This document shows positions 38,601-45,979 of a DNA stretch of 64,000 bases, in pieces (position 1 is the stretch's first letter; every line of letters begins with the position of its first letter). The notes under the pieces are model-generated. The model was not told the DNA's origin. It was given only the letters and a program-made list of their open reading frames with translations, and searched no databases. This DNA is from SCBR16-9 sp964537975 (GTDB lineage: Bacteria > Hydrogenedentota > Hydrogenedentia > Hydrogenedentales > SCBR16-9). The position numbers and the translations under genes were made by a program. Location of the stretch: positions 62,001-126,000 of the forward strand of contig CAZIDP010000001.1 of NCBI GenBank assembly GCA_964537975.1, given 5' to 3'.

Positions 38601-39063
38601 GACATTTAAAATTCTACTTCCAGCTATAGACAGTGCCTTGTTCATCAATAAAGAAGATTCTGAGCATGAACAGATTGAGTTGTGGTCTGGCAAGGGCACA
38701 GTTCTATTCGTAGATGATGAAGAAACTTTACGGGCACTGGGCGCCAGAATTTTGGAACATCTTGGTTTGAATGTCATTACGGCAGCAGATGGCCGGAAGG
38801 CCTTGGATATTTATCGAGCAGACAAAGACCGGATTGATGCCGTGTTAATGGATTTAACCATGCCCCACATGGACGGTGCACAAGCCTATACAGAAATGCG
38901 TAAGTTAAATCCAGATGCTAAGGTCATTATTGCAAGTGGAAATGTAGTCGAAGATGTCGCAGCGAGATTTGCTGGAAAAGGGGTGGCTGGTATCTTGCAA
39001 AAACCCTATTCAATCATACGGCTTCGTGAGTTGTTGTCAAGTATTTTACCTTCGAGCACCTGA
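35683..39063 (+). CDS. Membrane-bound multi-PAS hybrid sensor histidine kinase
   Basis: 1126 residues from ATG 35683, which has AGGGGGA upstream; an ATG 15 codons earlier lacks one. TM1 about 24-43, a first PAS-like region about 65-185 between TM1 and TM2 (about 207-227), then four further PAS domains (starts near 240, 365, 490 and 610; each begins with L-N-S-I-G-D-A, N-P-N-A-I-A-V-L-D, N-S-P-S-M-I-S or C-P-D-G-I-F-V-like text). HisKA has G-G-I-A-H-D-F-N-N, followed by N-box N-L-I-I-N-A-S-D-A and D-T-G-I-G-M, G-R-G-L-G-L-A. A C-terminal receiver has V-D-D-E and V-L-M-D-L-T-M-P-H-M-D-G. No DNA-binding output. The small-ORF cluster follows downstream. Ligand unknown. Confidence 0.93.
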   Translation: MHFTVPHHRFSTLPEICKICPSNSSYIITGLIFIFILGAIYSSQWPAYSDVNDANETPSTVSSGLVLDSISRLERAERIARFGHWEFNLNTNTVLASEGAQILYGLEGNYWNIPDVQKIPLPEYRDILDNALKGLIQNNTPYEVIFKIKRPTDGQILAIYSVAEYIPEQNIVFGVIEDITAQVTAEEAYQRRYNRYLFALALAILGLLIIIALLTTVYMMHRRMTLTIQEREQILSTTLNSIGDAVICTDTHGIVTKLNPVAEQLSGWNHDEAIGKPLKKILRLINDETREEVINPVDEVMKSGNIVGLANSTILIAKDGSEYQIADSAAPIQTEYGDTLGVVMVFRDVTEQYEAQKKLRSWHDLMHYIIKYNPNAIAVLDNNLNHVYVSDRFLNDYNMKGKNIIGKHHYEVFPAIPERIRDVHKRVLQGEVLSSDEEVYQHADGLIDYSRWECRPWRDNNGEISGIILYTEIITKRRQEEIEKRQTFVLLDVLLNNSPSMISIMDSEGKYILVSQAHATYLQKSVNEIQGKTIEELLPPDITQVFHKDINKVLDTNEPLLKIDILTAENTVKYFETSLFPIVYPGNPSNSKLIGAISTDITERVEAERTKLERERYFRTFVEGCPDGIFVQTDQRFAYLNKAALKIFGATSESQLLDTKIIDWIHPDYHDVVKKRIQQLNQDNKSVEMLEEIFLRIDGSHVPIEASAVPIVYEGKNGAMVYLRDITERKKAEENRLNLERHMLQTQKLESLGVLAGGIAHDFNNILMAIMGHSELALEELSPVAPARQSINDIATAAKRASELCRQMMTYAGKTSHSPELVNLKTLFEEMLHLLKTSISKKAIFNLHIAEDLPSILADPSQIRQIVMNLIINASDAIGDKSGVISITTGATRCDEEYLMQTDLYSEIAPGLYVYFEVSDTGIGMDITTQSRIFEPFFTTKFSGRGLGLASVMGIVRTHNGAIKVYSEPGKGTTFKILLPAIDSALFINKEDSEHEQIELWSGKGTVLFVDDEETLRALGARILEHLGLNVITAADGRKALDIYRADKDRIDAVLMDLTMPHMDGAQAYTEMRKLNPDAKVIIASGNVVEDVAARFAGKGVAGILQKPYSIIRLRELLSSILPSST

Positions 39064-39339
39064 AAATTGGCTACGCATGAAAAAATACAATGCCTTCATA
39101 GAAAAAAAGGAACTTTTAAGGAATTTAAGTGATTAAATATCAATGATGTGTGTAAGTTCACTTTTACAAGTTCGCTTTAGTTGAGATTAAGGCAACATGG
39201 GGTAGCGTGGCGGAACTGAAAATCTATCTTTTCTTTGCCAATTGTAATGAATGGCATTGGTAACGGTAGAATTGTAAGATAACAATGGGCCTGTGGTATA
39301 CTCCAGCCCTTAACCAAGCCAAAATTAATTTTACATACT
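39064..39339. other. Intergenic region upstream of the small-ORF cluster
   Basis: No credible gene. A 19-codon frame (39077-39136) has no Shine-Dalgarno. An extended -10 (next entry) is the only signal. Confidence 0.4.
39294..39302 (+). promoter_or_regulatory. Candidate promoter of the tandem small-ORF cluster
   Basis: TGGTATACT is an extended -10 (TGn TATACT). TTGTAA at 39272-39277 is a -35 with a long 19-base spacer. Start of transcription would be near 39309, 67 bases before the first small ORF. Confidence 0.4.
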
Positions 39340-39375
39340 ATGTTTTTCCTGTTTTATCATGATGGAGATCATACA

Positions 39376-39513
39376 TTGAAACACTTTAGCACCATTTCAC
39401 AACGTCCACTTCGGGCACAGAATGCAACCTTTGGGCAGATTATCTCTTTGGTAGCCAATCTGCTTAGCGTAATAGGTACAGCACTATTGGCCAAAGAATC
39501 CAGTAGTAGCTGA
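39376..39513 (+). CDS. Small protein A of a tandem three-member family (45 residues)
   Basis: TTG start with GGAG eight bases upstream (39364-39367); an in-frame ATG at 39340 would give 57 residues but lacks a Shine-Dalgarno and breaks the match with its neighbours. The N-terminus, M-K-H-F-S-T-I-S-Q-R-P-L-R-A-Q-N, shares the pattern M-x-[HR]-[FI]-x-x-I-S-x-x-P-x-x-A-Q with the next two ORFs. Residues 20-39 (G-Q-I-I-S-L-V-A-N-L-L-S-V-I-G-T-A-L-L-A) are hydrophobic enough to cross or lie on a membrane. The tail is Ser-rich. Function unknown. A 6-bp hairpin (39554-39573) lies between it and ORF B. Confidence 0.6.
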   Translation: MKHFSTISQRPLRAQNATFGQIISLVANLLSVIGTALLAKESSSS

Positions 39514-39553
39514 CTGACAAAAAATATACAAACCAAATTAATTTATCCGATAT

Positions 39554-39573
39554 TGTACGAAGGTTCGCGTACA
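39554..39573 (+). repeat. Hairpin between small ORFs A and B
   Basis: TGTACG pairs with CGTACA around an 8-base loop. No T tract follows, so it is more likely a processing or stability element than a terminator. Confidence 0.4.
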
Positions 39574-39628
39574 CCAACTGGGTAGCCATTATCACGATAA
39601 GTTAACAGTATTAAGTGGAGTCGATATT

Positions 39629-39781
39629 ATGAATCATTTTAAGCCTATATCTAAAGTACCGAGTAAAGCGCAAAGTATTTGCAACGATATTTCGAGTGAT
39701 TTTCAGGCCAAATTGTGTTTTGCACTTGAATACTTGACCTTATTTGCATTGCCCGTATTGGATATGAAGGCAGACAAGTAA
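39629..39781 (+). CDS. Small protein B of the tandem family (50 residues)
   Basis: ATG 39629 with GTGGAG nine bases upstream. It opens M-N-H-F-K-P-I-S-K-V-P-S-K-A-Q-S, matching the family pattern. Two Cys (18 and 30) are absent from A and C. The C-terminal half (C-F-A-L-E-Y-L-T-L-F-A-L-P-V-L) is hydrophobic, with a charged end (D-M-K-A-D-K). Unknown function. It is followed by a perfect 8-bp hairpin, then ORF C. Confidence 0.6.
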   Translation: MNHFKPISKVPSKAQSICNDISSDFQAKLCFALEYLTLFALPVLDMKADK

Positions 39782-39782
39782 C

Positions 39783-39806
39783 AACCGGATGCACACGAAT
39801 CCGGTT
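39783..39806 (+). repeat. Perfect hairpin between small ORFs B and C
   Basis: AACCGGAT pairs with ATCCGGTT around an 8-base loop. There is no T tract. Confidence 0.5.
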
Positions 39807-39856
39807 CACACAGCATATTGTTTATACGATTGAATTCAGTCAAGACAAGGAGTACT

Positions 39857-40000
39857 ATGTCACGCATAAAGTTAATATCCAAGAAACCGGTACAAGCACA
39901 AAGCTGGCCGATAGAAGTTAAATTGCAATTTGCAGTCAACCTCTTTCAGATACTCATACCTTTCGTGCAGAACAAGGAACCACAAAACCCGGAAAGCTGA
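39857..40000 (+). CDS. Small protein C of the tandem family (47 residues)
   Basis: ATG 39857 with AAGGAG at ideal spacing. It opens M-S-R-I-K-L-I-S-K-K-P-V-Q-A-Q-S, the family pattern. The middle (V-K-L-Q-F-A-V-N-L-F-Q-I-L-I-P-F-V) is an amphipathic or hydrophobic helix, and the tail is polar (Q-N-K-E-P-Q-N-P-E-S). No Cys. The cluster ends with a strong terminator 55 bases after the stop. An extended frame upstream (39818) has no Shine-Dalgarno. Confidence 0.65.
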   Translation: MSRIKLISKKPVQAQSWPIEVKLQFAVNLFQILIPFVQNKEPQNPES

Positions 40001-40054
40001 TATACACGTTTTGTTTCTACTGCAACTATATTAATACAAATTTAGATTACCAGT

Positions 40055-40088
40055 CGCCGGTCAAGCACATGATCCGGCGCTTTTTTTT
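40055..40088 (+). terminator. Rho-independent terminator of the small-ORF cluster
   Basis: CGCCGG (40055-40060) pairs with CCGGCG (40074-40079), with TCA/TGA pairing inside, followed by C and eight T. Confidence 0.88.
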
Positions 40089-40456
40089 CTCCTGGTTTTA
40101 TCTGAACCAACTGCATAATATCGTAAAATTACACCTGTTTCAGGTACCTTTCGAAAACTTCCTAATGGTAACTTTAGTTGATTTTCTCCCTGGAACAGGT
40201 AATGTATTATTCCCCCTACCCCACTCCATAAGCCAGAAGTGTTTTTTAAAGGAAATCGCGCCTGCGAACCCAATAAACATATCTCCCCTCGTATTCAGTC
40301 CTCCTCAATTGTGCAATTCATATCTTGGCTCAGTTCAATGGACGGAATTTTTCCACACGGCAAAATGAAGCATAGCAAACGCTATTTGATTTTGATATCT
40401 TATTTTCAATAAGATAATGACGTGGTTCACATATCTGATGAAAGGAGCTCAGTAAA
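40089..40456. other. Intergenic region with an inverted repeat at 40397-40415
   Basis: ATCTTATT, 3 bases, AATAAGAT is a perfect palindrome and could be an operator. It overlaps a weak promoter: TTGATA (40392-40397), 15 bases, GATAAT (40413-40418). AAGGAG serves the next gene. The remaining sequence shows no supported gene. Confidence 0.4.
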
Positions 40457-40894
40457 ATGCAGGGTACTGATAAGCGATGGCAATTTGTCCTGTTGGTCGT
40501 GGTCTTGGTGACGCTTGTGGTTTGGGTCTTTATTGCCAATAAGGATACCTATTCAAAAAAGCAGGCGCTCGAAAAAAATGTAGAAGGGCATGTGGCAAGC
40601 ATGTTGGCGGACCAAAACCCAGATGATTATGATGTGATATCTGAAGTTATAGCAGAAAAAACGTTGGTTCTGATGGGCAATATATGGGGTGTGATTCGTA
40701 TTTACGTTCGAGAAAAAGACGATTCATCGATGCAATCTTTTGTTGGCCTGGAGTTTTTTTATAATTACGAAGACGACCTGTGGGTACAACAGGATTCTGC
40801 CAGCATCGTGCTACCTGATCATAAAGTAGAAGCATACAGAACATTTGAAGCCATGAAATATGAAGTTGCAGCCGAAGCATATGAAAAATTCTAA
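40457..40894 (+). CDS. Small membrane-anchored protein, WGVI family, copy 1
   Basis: 145 residues: a short basic N-terminus, one membrane helix (about 8-26) and a periplasmic or outward domain. The core L-M-G-N-I-W-G-V-I-R-I-Y-V-R-E-K followed by F-V-G-L-E-F-F-Y, W-V-Q-Q-D-S-A and F-E-A-M matches the second copy at 47740-48264 position by position. I do not recognise a named family. It overlaps the next gene by 14 bases, which implies translational coupling. AAGGAG precedes the ATG. Confidence 0.75.
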   Translation: MQGTDKRWQFVLLVVVLVTLVVWVFIANKDTYSKKQALEKNVEGHVASMLADQNPDDYDVISEVIAEKTLVLMGNIWGVIRIYVREKDDSSMQSFVGLEFFYNYEDDLWVQQDSASIVLPDHKVEAYRTFEAMKYEVAAEAYEKF

Positions 40895-41426
40895 TTCAGA
40901 TTCGACAATCAGCTCAAAAACGCAAAACCCAAAAAAAGTTCGCCGTTTTCCATTGGAAATCGTAACAATTATTTTGATTGGGTTGTTTTGCCTTTACTTG
41001 ATCGGAACCGGTAACAATATTGAATCGTTCCGAGAAAAACATGGACACCTGCACACCTCACACCACGGGGGTGTTCTCGTTTGTGTTGGTATGCACAAAG
41101 CACATCTTGAGCTTTTACATGACCCAGAATCGGGCGAATTAACGGTACATGTATTGGATGATCAGGGTGAAAATTATTACTTTTTAGACTTGATAGACCT
41201 ACCCTTACAGATTAAGCCTCATAATGCGCGTGCTTGGGTTGACATAACATTACCCGCAGTAGAAGACGTTTCCATCGGTTCAAGACTAGGCAGAAGTTGT
41301 ATTTTTCAGGGTATCGTTCCGGAACTGGTTTCACAAGAAAGGTTTCAGATACGCATTCCAGATTTAGAATTTTTTGGGAACCTGTACCCGTCATTCGTTG
41401 TATCTTATCCTGAAGGCAGCCATTAA
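40881..41426 (+). CDS. Membrane-anchored protein with an HHGG motif
   Basis: 181 residues from ATG 40881; an ATG at 40860 is also in frame. A basic N-terminus, one membrane helix (about 24-43), then H-G-H-L-H-T-S-H-H-G-G-V-L-V-C-V-G and H-L-E-L-L-H-D-P-E-S-G-E-L-T-V-H-V-L-D. This resembles the small beta domain found in some heavy-metal RND adaptors and many planctomycete or verrucomicrobial hypothetical proteins; the clustered His may bind metal. The C-terminal half is beta-rich and not recognised. Co-transcribed with the WGVI protein. Confidence 0.65.
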   Translation: MKNSNSDSTISSKTQNPKKVRRFPLEIVTIILIGLFCLYLIGTGNNIESFREKHGHLHTSHHGGVLVCVGMHKAHLELLHDPESGELTVHVLDDQGENYYFLDLIDLPLQIKPHNARAWVDITLPAVEDVSIGSRLGRSCIFQGIVPELVSQERFQIRIPDLEFFGNLYPSFVVSYPEGSH

Positions 41427-41496
41427 CAATCGCACCTGTAGCATCCGTATCAAGCAGCAATCCTATGTTGAAGTCACGTATTGGAGTTATTAATTC

Positions 41497-42564
41497 ATGT
41501 CACGACCATACAAGTCTACATTTCTTTTTCATGCTATATCGATCCTCTGTATCGTGGTAACTGGATGTAACTCAAATGAAGTACATATACCTGATGCACA
41601 GGATCAACGCTTGGCAACCCCGGATATAGTAAGTAACTTAAAACAAGTCCGCAACACCATTGGTAGTACAGAAAAAAAATATGCCCTGGAATATGTACTT
41701 GCAGGGGATGAAGCACACCAAATTGCGGAGCAGGCAGCATCCCCAGATAACGAAGAAAATGAGCGCGCTGCCCTGGTTGATGCCATACGTCTGTATGCTT
41801 TTGCCAGGAACATAACGGACACGATTACAAACCCTCGCAGACTGCGGTTTCCTGATGGTAAGGTATTGGGAGAAATCAGTGTCCAGAGTTGGGGAAGCAA
41901 TCGGGGTTATCGGCGGCTGGCTGAAGCATCGGGAACTGTATCCGTAGAAAAAGATTTGAATGTACAATTCCGTGCAACATCAGAATTTGACGACACAGAC
42001 ATGGATGCACTTTCTGATCTGCCGCCCGGTGCGATCCAGTATCTGAATCTCAGTGAATGCAAGGTCACCGATGTGGGAATGCAACGATTGCGTGACATTC
42101 CCGGTGTTGTCAGTTTATCTTTGCACAAGACAGCCATCACAGACGAAACCCTAAAATTCATTGGCACGGATTCACGACAACTACGTCATATAAATCTACT
42201 GGATACGGCTGTTACCAGTAAAGGCATCACCTATCTGGCCAACATGCCTGCACTGGAAGAAATTGTCATAGGCAACACGAAAATCACGGAAGCAAGCCTG
42301 TTAGTTTTGAAGGACATACCACGTCTCAAAGCACTTCTGTTCCGTGATACACCACTCAGTGATGTGGGTCTTGAACATATCAAAGACATGCACCAACTGG
42401 AAAGACTTTGGCTTAGTGGCAATCAGATAACAGATTACGGGGTACCGTTTTTATACAATCTGGTAAATTTGGAGGAACTTATTTTTTTTCAAACCTCCGT
42501 TACACAGCAGGGAGTAAATAGGATTACCAGCAATATCAGTAACTGTCGCATACAATTGTTATAA
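41497..42564 (+). CDS. Leucine-rich-repeat lipoprotein
   Basis: 355 residues. A type II signal peptide ends with lipobox V-T-G-C near residue 27. Residues 40-120 are helical, with a possible nucleotide or peptide role unknown. Residues about 165-350 hold six to seven ribonuclease-inhibitor-like LRRs (L-N-L-S-E-C-K-V-T-D-V-G-M-Q-R-L, I-T-D-E-T-L-K-F-I, L-W-L-S-G-N-Q-I-T-D). It is probably anchored in the outer membrane and binds a protein ligand. It runs with the two preceding membrane proteins and converges with the next gene (6 bp). Confidence 0.85.
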   Translation: MSRPYKSTFLFHAISILCIVVTGCNSNEVHIPDAQDQRLATPDIVSNLKQVRNTIGSTEKKYALEYVLAGDEAHQIAEQAASPDNEENERAALVDAIRLYAFARNITDTITNPRRLRFPDGKVLGEISVQSWGSNRGYRRLAEASGTVSVEKDLNVQFRATSEFDDTDMDALSDLPPGAIQYLNLSECKVTDVGMQRLRDIPGVVSLSLHKTAITDETLKFIGTDSRQLRHINLLDTAVTSKGITYLANMPALEEIVIGNTKITEASLLVLKDIPRLKALLFRDTPLSDVGLEHIKDMHQLERLWLSGNQITDYGVPFLYNLVNLEELIFFQTSVTQQGVNRITSNISNCRIQLL

Positions 42565-42570
42565 CCCAAA

Positions 42571-43503
42571 TCAAATATTTGCATACTCATCTGTACGGTT
42601 TCGCCGCCGTGCCAGCTCACTGGAATAGCGGTGTCCCAAGGTGTCCGCATGCGCAGTTGCCCAATCTGTAAGACGTGTCGTTCCGGCAGGTGGCGACTCA
42701 GTGTACAACAATCCCTGCATCAGTCCTTCTATCTCTTCTCGTGTCAAAAAGGTGTCGCCCATTATACGTCCGATGATTGTTGCGACTACATAGCCTATAC
42801 CTGGGGATACAGATATGATCCGACGCGGCTTACCAATTATCTCCCCCACCTTCTCCACCAGTCCCCGGAATGTAAATGTTTCTGGCCCAATAGCATCAAT
42901 GATTCTATTCTCGTCATCGGCAGCCTGTGTCACAGCCAACTCAGCCAGATCATCCACATAGATTGGCTGCAATCGGTATTCACCATCACCAAATACGCCA
43001 ACAACAGGGAGCCGACGATGCGCCCAGGCGATGTTGTTGACTAGAATGTCCTCCTTACCGAACAACACCGTGGGACGTAATATGGCATAAGAAAGGCCAG
43101 AAGACATTAACGCTTCTTCCAGTCGTGCCTTGCCGCTGAAATATTCAAGTGTGCTCTCGATAGATGGATTTGTGATGCTGACATGTACCACACGACGTAT
43201 CCCTGCCTGCTGAGCTGCTTCAAACAGACGTAGGGTGTTGTCCACTGCTTCGGTATGCTTGAAGTCACGGTGGTTGAAACGCACCCAGTAGGTGTTGTGC
43301 AGAACATCGGCGCCTTCCAGCGCAGCAACCAGTTTCTCTGGCGCATCAAAGGCTAATGGATAGACTTCGATCTGGTCTTGAAATGGATTCTTCCGCTTTG
43401 GTGAATTTGTCAGGGTACGAACGGTATGGCCTTGCGCAAGCAATCGGGTTGTTATATATTTTCCCGAATATCCAAATGCCCCGGTAACAACGTGTGTAGT
43501 CAT
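42571..43503 (-). CDS. NmrA-like/atypical SDR NAD(P)-binding protein
   Basis: 310 residues. The N-terminal dinucleotide motif is V-T-G-A-F-G-Y-S-G-K, the fold continues with V-R-T-L-T-N-S-P and A-D-V-L-H-N-T-Y-W, and the conserved Y-F-S-G-K stands where the extended-SDR YxxxK is expected. L-R-P-T-V-L-F-G and P-I-Y-V-D-D-L-A-E-L-A are typical of NDUFA9-like epimerases. An AGGA Shine-Dalgarno is present. Substrate is unknown; such proteins often act on quinone, lipid or sugar substrates or act as redox sensors. Confidence 0.85.
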   Translation of the reverse strand: MTTHVVTGAFGYSGKYITTRLLAQGHTVRTLTNSPKRKNPFQDQIEVYPLAFDAPEKLVAALEGADVLHNTYWVRFNHRDFKHTEAVDNTLRLFEAAQQAGIRRVVHVSITNPSIESTLEYFSGKARLEEALMSSGLSYAILRPTVLFGKEDILVNNIAWAHRRLPVVGVFGDGEYRLQPIYVDDLAELAVTQAADDENRIIDAIGPETFTFRGLVEKVGEIIGKPRRIISVSPGIGYVVATIIGRIMGDTFLTREEIEGLMQGLLYTESPPAGTTRLTDWATAHADTLGHRYSSELARRRNRTDEYANI

Positions 43504-43717
43504 ATGGACAATTCCTGATCATGTAGTAGTTTGTTGTGGCAACCTGATTTTAGAATATATCCAATACTGTACACTTATATGAATTGAATTGCACCTTCTT
43601 ATTTAAGAAATCATCTTCATGGCCGGACATTAATATTTCGAAATACCCCTGAAAGAGTACTAAAAGGATTCAGCGGCAGTAAGTATGAACGTATAAATTA
43701 TTCAGGAGAAATATCTC

Positions 43718-43804
43718 ATGCTCAATTCAGTTTATTCTGTTACGAACAATAGTTTACTTAATATCATTGAAATAGCTGAGCAGTTCACTCGTGTCCATCA
43801 GTAG
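43718..43804 (+). CDS. Doubtful 28-codon ORF
   Basis: CAGGAGA lies eight bases before this ATG, and the peptide begins M-L-N-S-V-Y-S-V-T-N-N-S-L-L-N-I. Its second half is antisense to the end of the TPR gene. The good Shine-Dalgarno is the only support. Probably a chance frame. Confidence 0.15.
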   Translation: MLNSVYSVTNNSLLNIIEIAEQFTRVHQ

Positions 43805-45936
43805 AATTTCAATATTTTCTTCAGAATTAATAAACTGTCTCACTTCTTCGATGTGAGCATTTACTACATACATGTTAGAAACTACAATACACAACTGCTC
43901 GAAGTGCGCGTTGACAACATCATCAATAATCGATTGTAAATGCAGGGGGTCGGACAGATGTTCGATGATACCATCACCAATCAATATNNNNNNNNNNCTC
44001 CTCGCGACGCTAAAAAATCCAGGTATGTATCCCCTATTTTTGGTGCATATATTACATTCCAATTGTTACGCTTCAATGAAATCTCAATAAAATTGAATGT
44101 CATGTTATAGGGCATAAAGTATGACGACAAAAACATGGTATCACCAGAAACACGCAGGATGGATGATTTTTGAACTGTACTATCGTCTTCAGAATCCCTA
44201 TTTTTAATCAAGAGTAATCCATTCTCAATCATATTGACGATCATATCGAACGTGTCATCTATTTCATCTTTGAAGCCTATACGTTCAATAAATTCGTTGA
44301 TAGAAACATCATATATCCGCATGATGTTCATCAATATATATTTTTCACGCGGATTCATGAGTCGCAACATATTCTCCGCATTTCCAAAACTCGTATTATC
44401 GAACATGGCGTTGAGTTCATCTGGTAAACGGTTTTTAACCGTTTGATGTTCTCTTCCCGGGAGCGCAACATGATCCCCTTCAGCCTGCAAAACAGCGACT
44501 TCCTCTTCCATAACCTGCCAAAAATCAAAACCATATAATGCCATATCGATGTACAATCCAATCGGAGTTAATCGATATATCCGATCCTCTAATACATTAA
44601 GTTCTAAAGAACCAGTAAATATCAATTCATCTTGTAGAATCATCTGGTGGCGTTCCAGGTCGTCTGCCAGCTCGATTACTTCATTCAACTCCAGACCGAT
44701 ACGTCCAGCGCGCACAGAGAGTGCTTCATTGGGGTATTCACGGATGTCCGCCAATAATTCCCGGTATCCCGGTGAATCTATCAATGGTGATGTGTCCTCA
44801 GGAGGGTGTATCCCTAGTAGTACAGCAATGGGCTTCTTCCGTTCTACTACTTCTAAACTGTTGTAAAACACATTGTTTGCAACTTCATCGTGTTGTGGCG
44901 CAGTACTTCCAGCTCTGGTCAATTTCCTGAGGTCCTCCTCATCAATTGCCTCGCCATCATGCGCACGCTGGGCAGTTCGTTGTTGAATTCGCAATAAATT
45001 TCGTTGAGAGTATTTATCTGCCAACGTGTAGCCAGTTTCTGCCGTTTGTATTGCCTGTTCATAATCTCCCAAACCCATATATGCTTTGGAGAGAAAGAGG
45101 AAGGACTCCCCCAACAATTGATTTTGAAAATCGTCAAATATCTCTCGCTTCTCCGCCATCTGACTACGCTGTTCAACACCATAGTTGATAGCCGTTTCCA
45201 ATAGTTCTACAGCATATTCATATGCTTCCTCTGGCGTATTTATTTCCCGGTGCTCACCGTCATTTTGCTGATCATCAGGATGATCGTCGTTGTCTTCCAG
45301 ATCATGAAGTCGATCAGCATACTCGACAAACAAGCGGCCCAAAGCGGAATGAATTTCAAAGCTATACGGATTTGCCTTTAATCCAGCTTCGAGCATTTCA
45401 CGAGCTTCACCGGCTTCACTGGCAAAATCTGCCAGGTAAAACGCACCCAGTGTATACAAACGTTCTAAACGCGGATTCAACCGAACTGCCAGTTGGTACC
45501 AGGGAATGAGTTCTACAGGGTCATCGTGAATGTGTCTCTCAGAATACGGTTTAATATGTCGTTCGATTCTACCAAAGATTCCCCGCCAGTCTCGCTCAGG
45601 GTCCAATGTCATGTTCAGACCTTCGGTGTGCCCCAATCCAGCCGCGACATTTTGGCTATCACGTGCCCGGTATCCTTGCGCTTCCTCGGACCTCGTTGGC
45701 ATCCGTTGCACAATGCCCACATGTAAATATTCCATACTTTTCAGCCACATGAGATCACCAACACTCAACTGCAACTGCCCCAGCAAAGACAGGGCAATTG
45801 ATTCTTTGGCCGCTTCAATTTCACTGGGTTGATAATCGTAATCGATGATTACATAATCCACAACGCTTGCTGGAATGCTTCCAAGTATCAGCAATGTGCA
45901 AGTAATCAAGACAACAGGCAGCAACGTTGCTTTCAT
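43754..45936 (-). CDS. Membrane-anchored TPR protein with two winged-helix-like segments, interrupted by a scaffold gap
   Basis: 646 residues are readable before the gap and 77 after it. A signal or anchor covers about 1-27. Residues 45-330 carry TPR-type helices (W-Y-Q-L-A-V-R-L-N-P-R-L-E-R-L-Y-T-L-G, G-L-K-A-N-P-Y-S-F-E-I-H-S-A-L-G-R-L). Two stretches look like winged helices: about 385-460 (G-L-E-L-N-E-V-I-E-L-A-D-D-L-E-R-H, then Y-R-L-T-P-I-G) and about 525-590 (R-E-K-Y-I-L-M-N-I-M, I-E-R-I-G-F, I-E-N-G-L-L-L). A further unknown domain spans the gap. The reading frame rejoins only if the true gap is 2 modulo 3. It ends the ABC-2 operon (43 bp after the permease). Confidence 0.65.
43988..43997. 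other. Scaffold gap of unknown true length (10 N)
   Basis: Ten N inside the TPR gene. The two flanks read in different frames across ten bases, so the number is a placeholder. Confidence 0.99.
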
Positions 45937-45979
45937 CTAAATGGCTCCGTAACAGTTACATTATCGCTCACAACGTGTA

